A DNA stretch of 6,718 bases, taken from TMED14 sp041158165. Its GTDB lineage: Bacteria; Bacteroidota; Bacteroidia; Flavobacteriales; Schleiferiaceae. Numbering within the stretch: the stretch's first letter is position 1; every line of letters begins with the position of its first letter. The stretch lies in the NCBI GenBank assembly GCA_041158165.1, contig JBEBBW010000054.1, forward strand, positions 1 to 6,718. Direction: 5' to 3'. The notes under the pieces were generated by a model, which did no database searches, had not been told where the DNA came from, and worked only from the letters and a program-made list of their open reading frames with translations. Of this stretch, positions 6,037 through 6,718 are shown piece after piece. Both the position numbers and the translations under genes were made by a program.

Positions 6037-6718
6037 ATGCAGAACATTCTGCGGTTTTTCATTCGGTACCGCATGGTTCTGTCCTTGCTGCTGCTCCAGT
6101 CGTTGGGGTTGAGCTTGACGTATGCCCGCTCGTTGGCCCACGAAAACCTTTTTTGGTCCAACGTGCTCGAGCGGCAGGCCCAATGGCGCGGCTGGCTCCA
6201 CAGTTGGGAGGCGTACTTGAACTTGCGGCATGAAAACGACGTGCTCATTGCAGAATTAGCCAAGGTGCGCAGCGCCCAAGAGCCCGACACCACTCGGCCG
6301 CAGCCGCAAGCTTACGAAGAATTTGGGTTTGACATGATTCCGGGTCGGCTGATGTTCATATCCCACAACAGCGCGTCGCCGTGGGGCCTGATCGACATCG
6401 GTTCCGACGCTGGGCTCACTCCGCCCTTTGCGGTACTGGGAACCAAGGGAATCATCGGCATCGCCTACGAAACGTCGGAGCACTACACCCGGGTAACGCC
6501 GCTTAGCCATCCAACCATGCGGATTTCGGCGTCTGCGGAGCGTACCGGCCACTTCGGCACGCTTCAGTGGCACAGTGCGAATTCGCGCTATGCCGAATTG
6601 GTCGATGTGGCGTTTGAAGCCCAGCTGAAAAAAGGCGACCGAATCGTGACTGACGCGCGCTCTGAACTCTTCCCCGCGGGATGGCTGATCGGAACCATTG
6701 AACGCGTTGAGGTAGACT
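6037..6718 (+). CDS. mreC: Rod shape-determining protein MreC (3' end outside window)
   Basis: The frame is open from the ATG at 6037 to the right edge, giving 227 codons; related proteins are about 270-290 residues, so the end of the beta domain is missing. MreC is a bitopic inner-membrane protein whose periplasmic part links MreB filaments to PBP2 and activates wall synthesis. A basic start (FIRYR, 8-12) precedes one membrane helix (about 13-29), then a helical region with a short coiled coil (about 62-82, LRHENDVLIAELAKV). The beta domain shows IDIGSDAGLTPPFAVLGTKG (119-138), IIGIAYETSEHYTRVTPLS (139-157), GHFGTLQW (171-178), KKGDRIVT (198-205), then LFPAGWLIGTIE. The usual Gly-Gly or Ser-Gly after IVT is D206-A207-R208 here. 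The first periplasmic stretch is rich in Trp (W40, W50, W53, W57). It begins 3 nt after the mreB stop. mreD, PBP2 and rodA genes would be expected next. Confidence 0.93.
   Translation, partial: MQNILRFFIRYRMVLSLLLLQSLGLSLTYARSLAHENLFWSNVLERQAQWRGWLHSWEAYLNLRHENDVLIAELAKVRSAQEPDTTRPQPQAYEEFGFDMIPGRLMFISHNSASPWGLIDIGSDAGLTPPFAVLGTKGIIGIAYETSEHYTRVTPLSHPTMRISASAERTGHFGTLQWHSANSRYAELVDVAFEAQLKKGDRIVTDARSELFPAGWLIGTIERVEVD

Noticed and set aside
6256..6573. Minus-strand frame of 105 codons antisense to mreC
   Set aside because: Arginine- and proline-rich translation typical of a shadow frame, fully inside mreC.

Overview
The window looks like chromosomal DNA from a member of the Bacteroidota, probably close to the Flavobacteriia but with a fairly high GC content. 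Four things point there. PurH, MreB, MreC and the permease all resemble their Bacteroidota versions; for example, PurH has IKHNNACG and the permease has a WPW...WWKY segment. I see no Shine-Dalgarno sequence before any of the seven gene starts. Exact copies of the Bacteroidota -7 promoter motif (TAnnTTTG) lie in both main intergenic gaps. The leftmost gene is a secreted multi-domain Ig-like protein of the kind usually exported by type IX secretion. I cannot name a genus.

Layout from left to right. Positions 1-1207 (minus strand) hold the N-terminal 402 codons of the secreted Ig-like protein, whose 3' end lies outside the window. A 115-bp divergent gap (1208-1322) carries a -7 promoter motif and two small inverted repeats. 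Positions 1323-2170 (plus) hold a two-gene unit: a DgkA-type lipid kinase, then after 2 nt a GAF-domain protein related to free methionine-R-sulfoxide reductase. Positions 2160-3410 (minus) hold a MacB/FtsX-type ABC transporter permease that overlaps the GAF gene tail-to-tail by 11 bp. A 74-bp divergent gap (3411-3484) carries a second -7 motif. Positions 3485 to the right edge (plus) hold purH, mreB and the start of mreC, with gaps of 8 and 3 nt, so they are very probably one operon. No stretch over 300 bp lacks a gene, and I see no RNA gene, CRISPR array, insertion sequence or phage gene.

Most genes concern the envelope. MreB and MreC organise lateral wall synthesis. The DgkA-type kinase phosphorylates a membrane lipid (diacylglycerol or undecaprenol). 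The permease acts in the inner membrane and the Ig-like protein is exported. PurH makes IMP and is the metabolic exception, placed as the promoter-proximal gene before mreB. This is mostly housekeeping sequence and I found no convincing new system. The points most worth a second look are the GAF protein with a replaced redox cysteine, the purH-mre coupling, the start-codon corrections, the shared TACTTTTG promoter motif, and an AT-rich patch late in purH.
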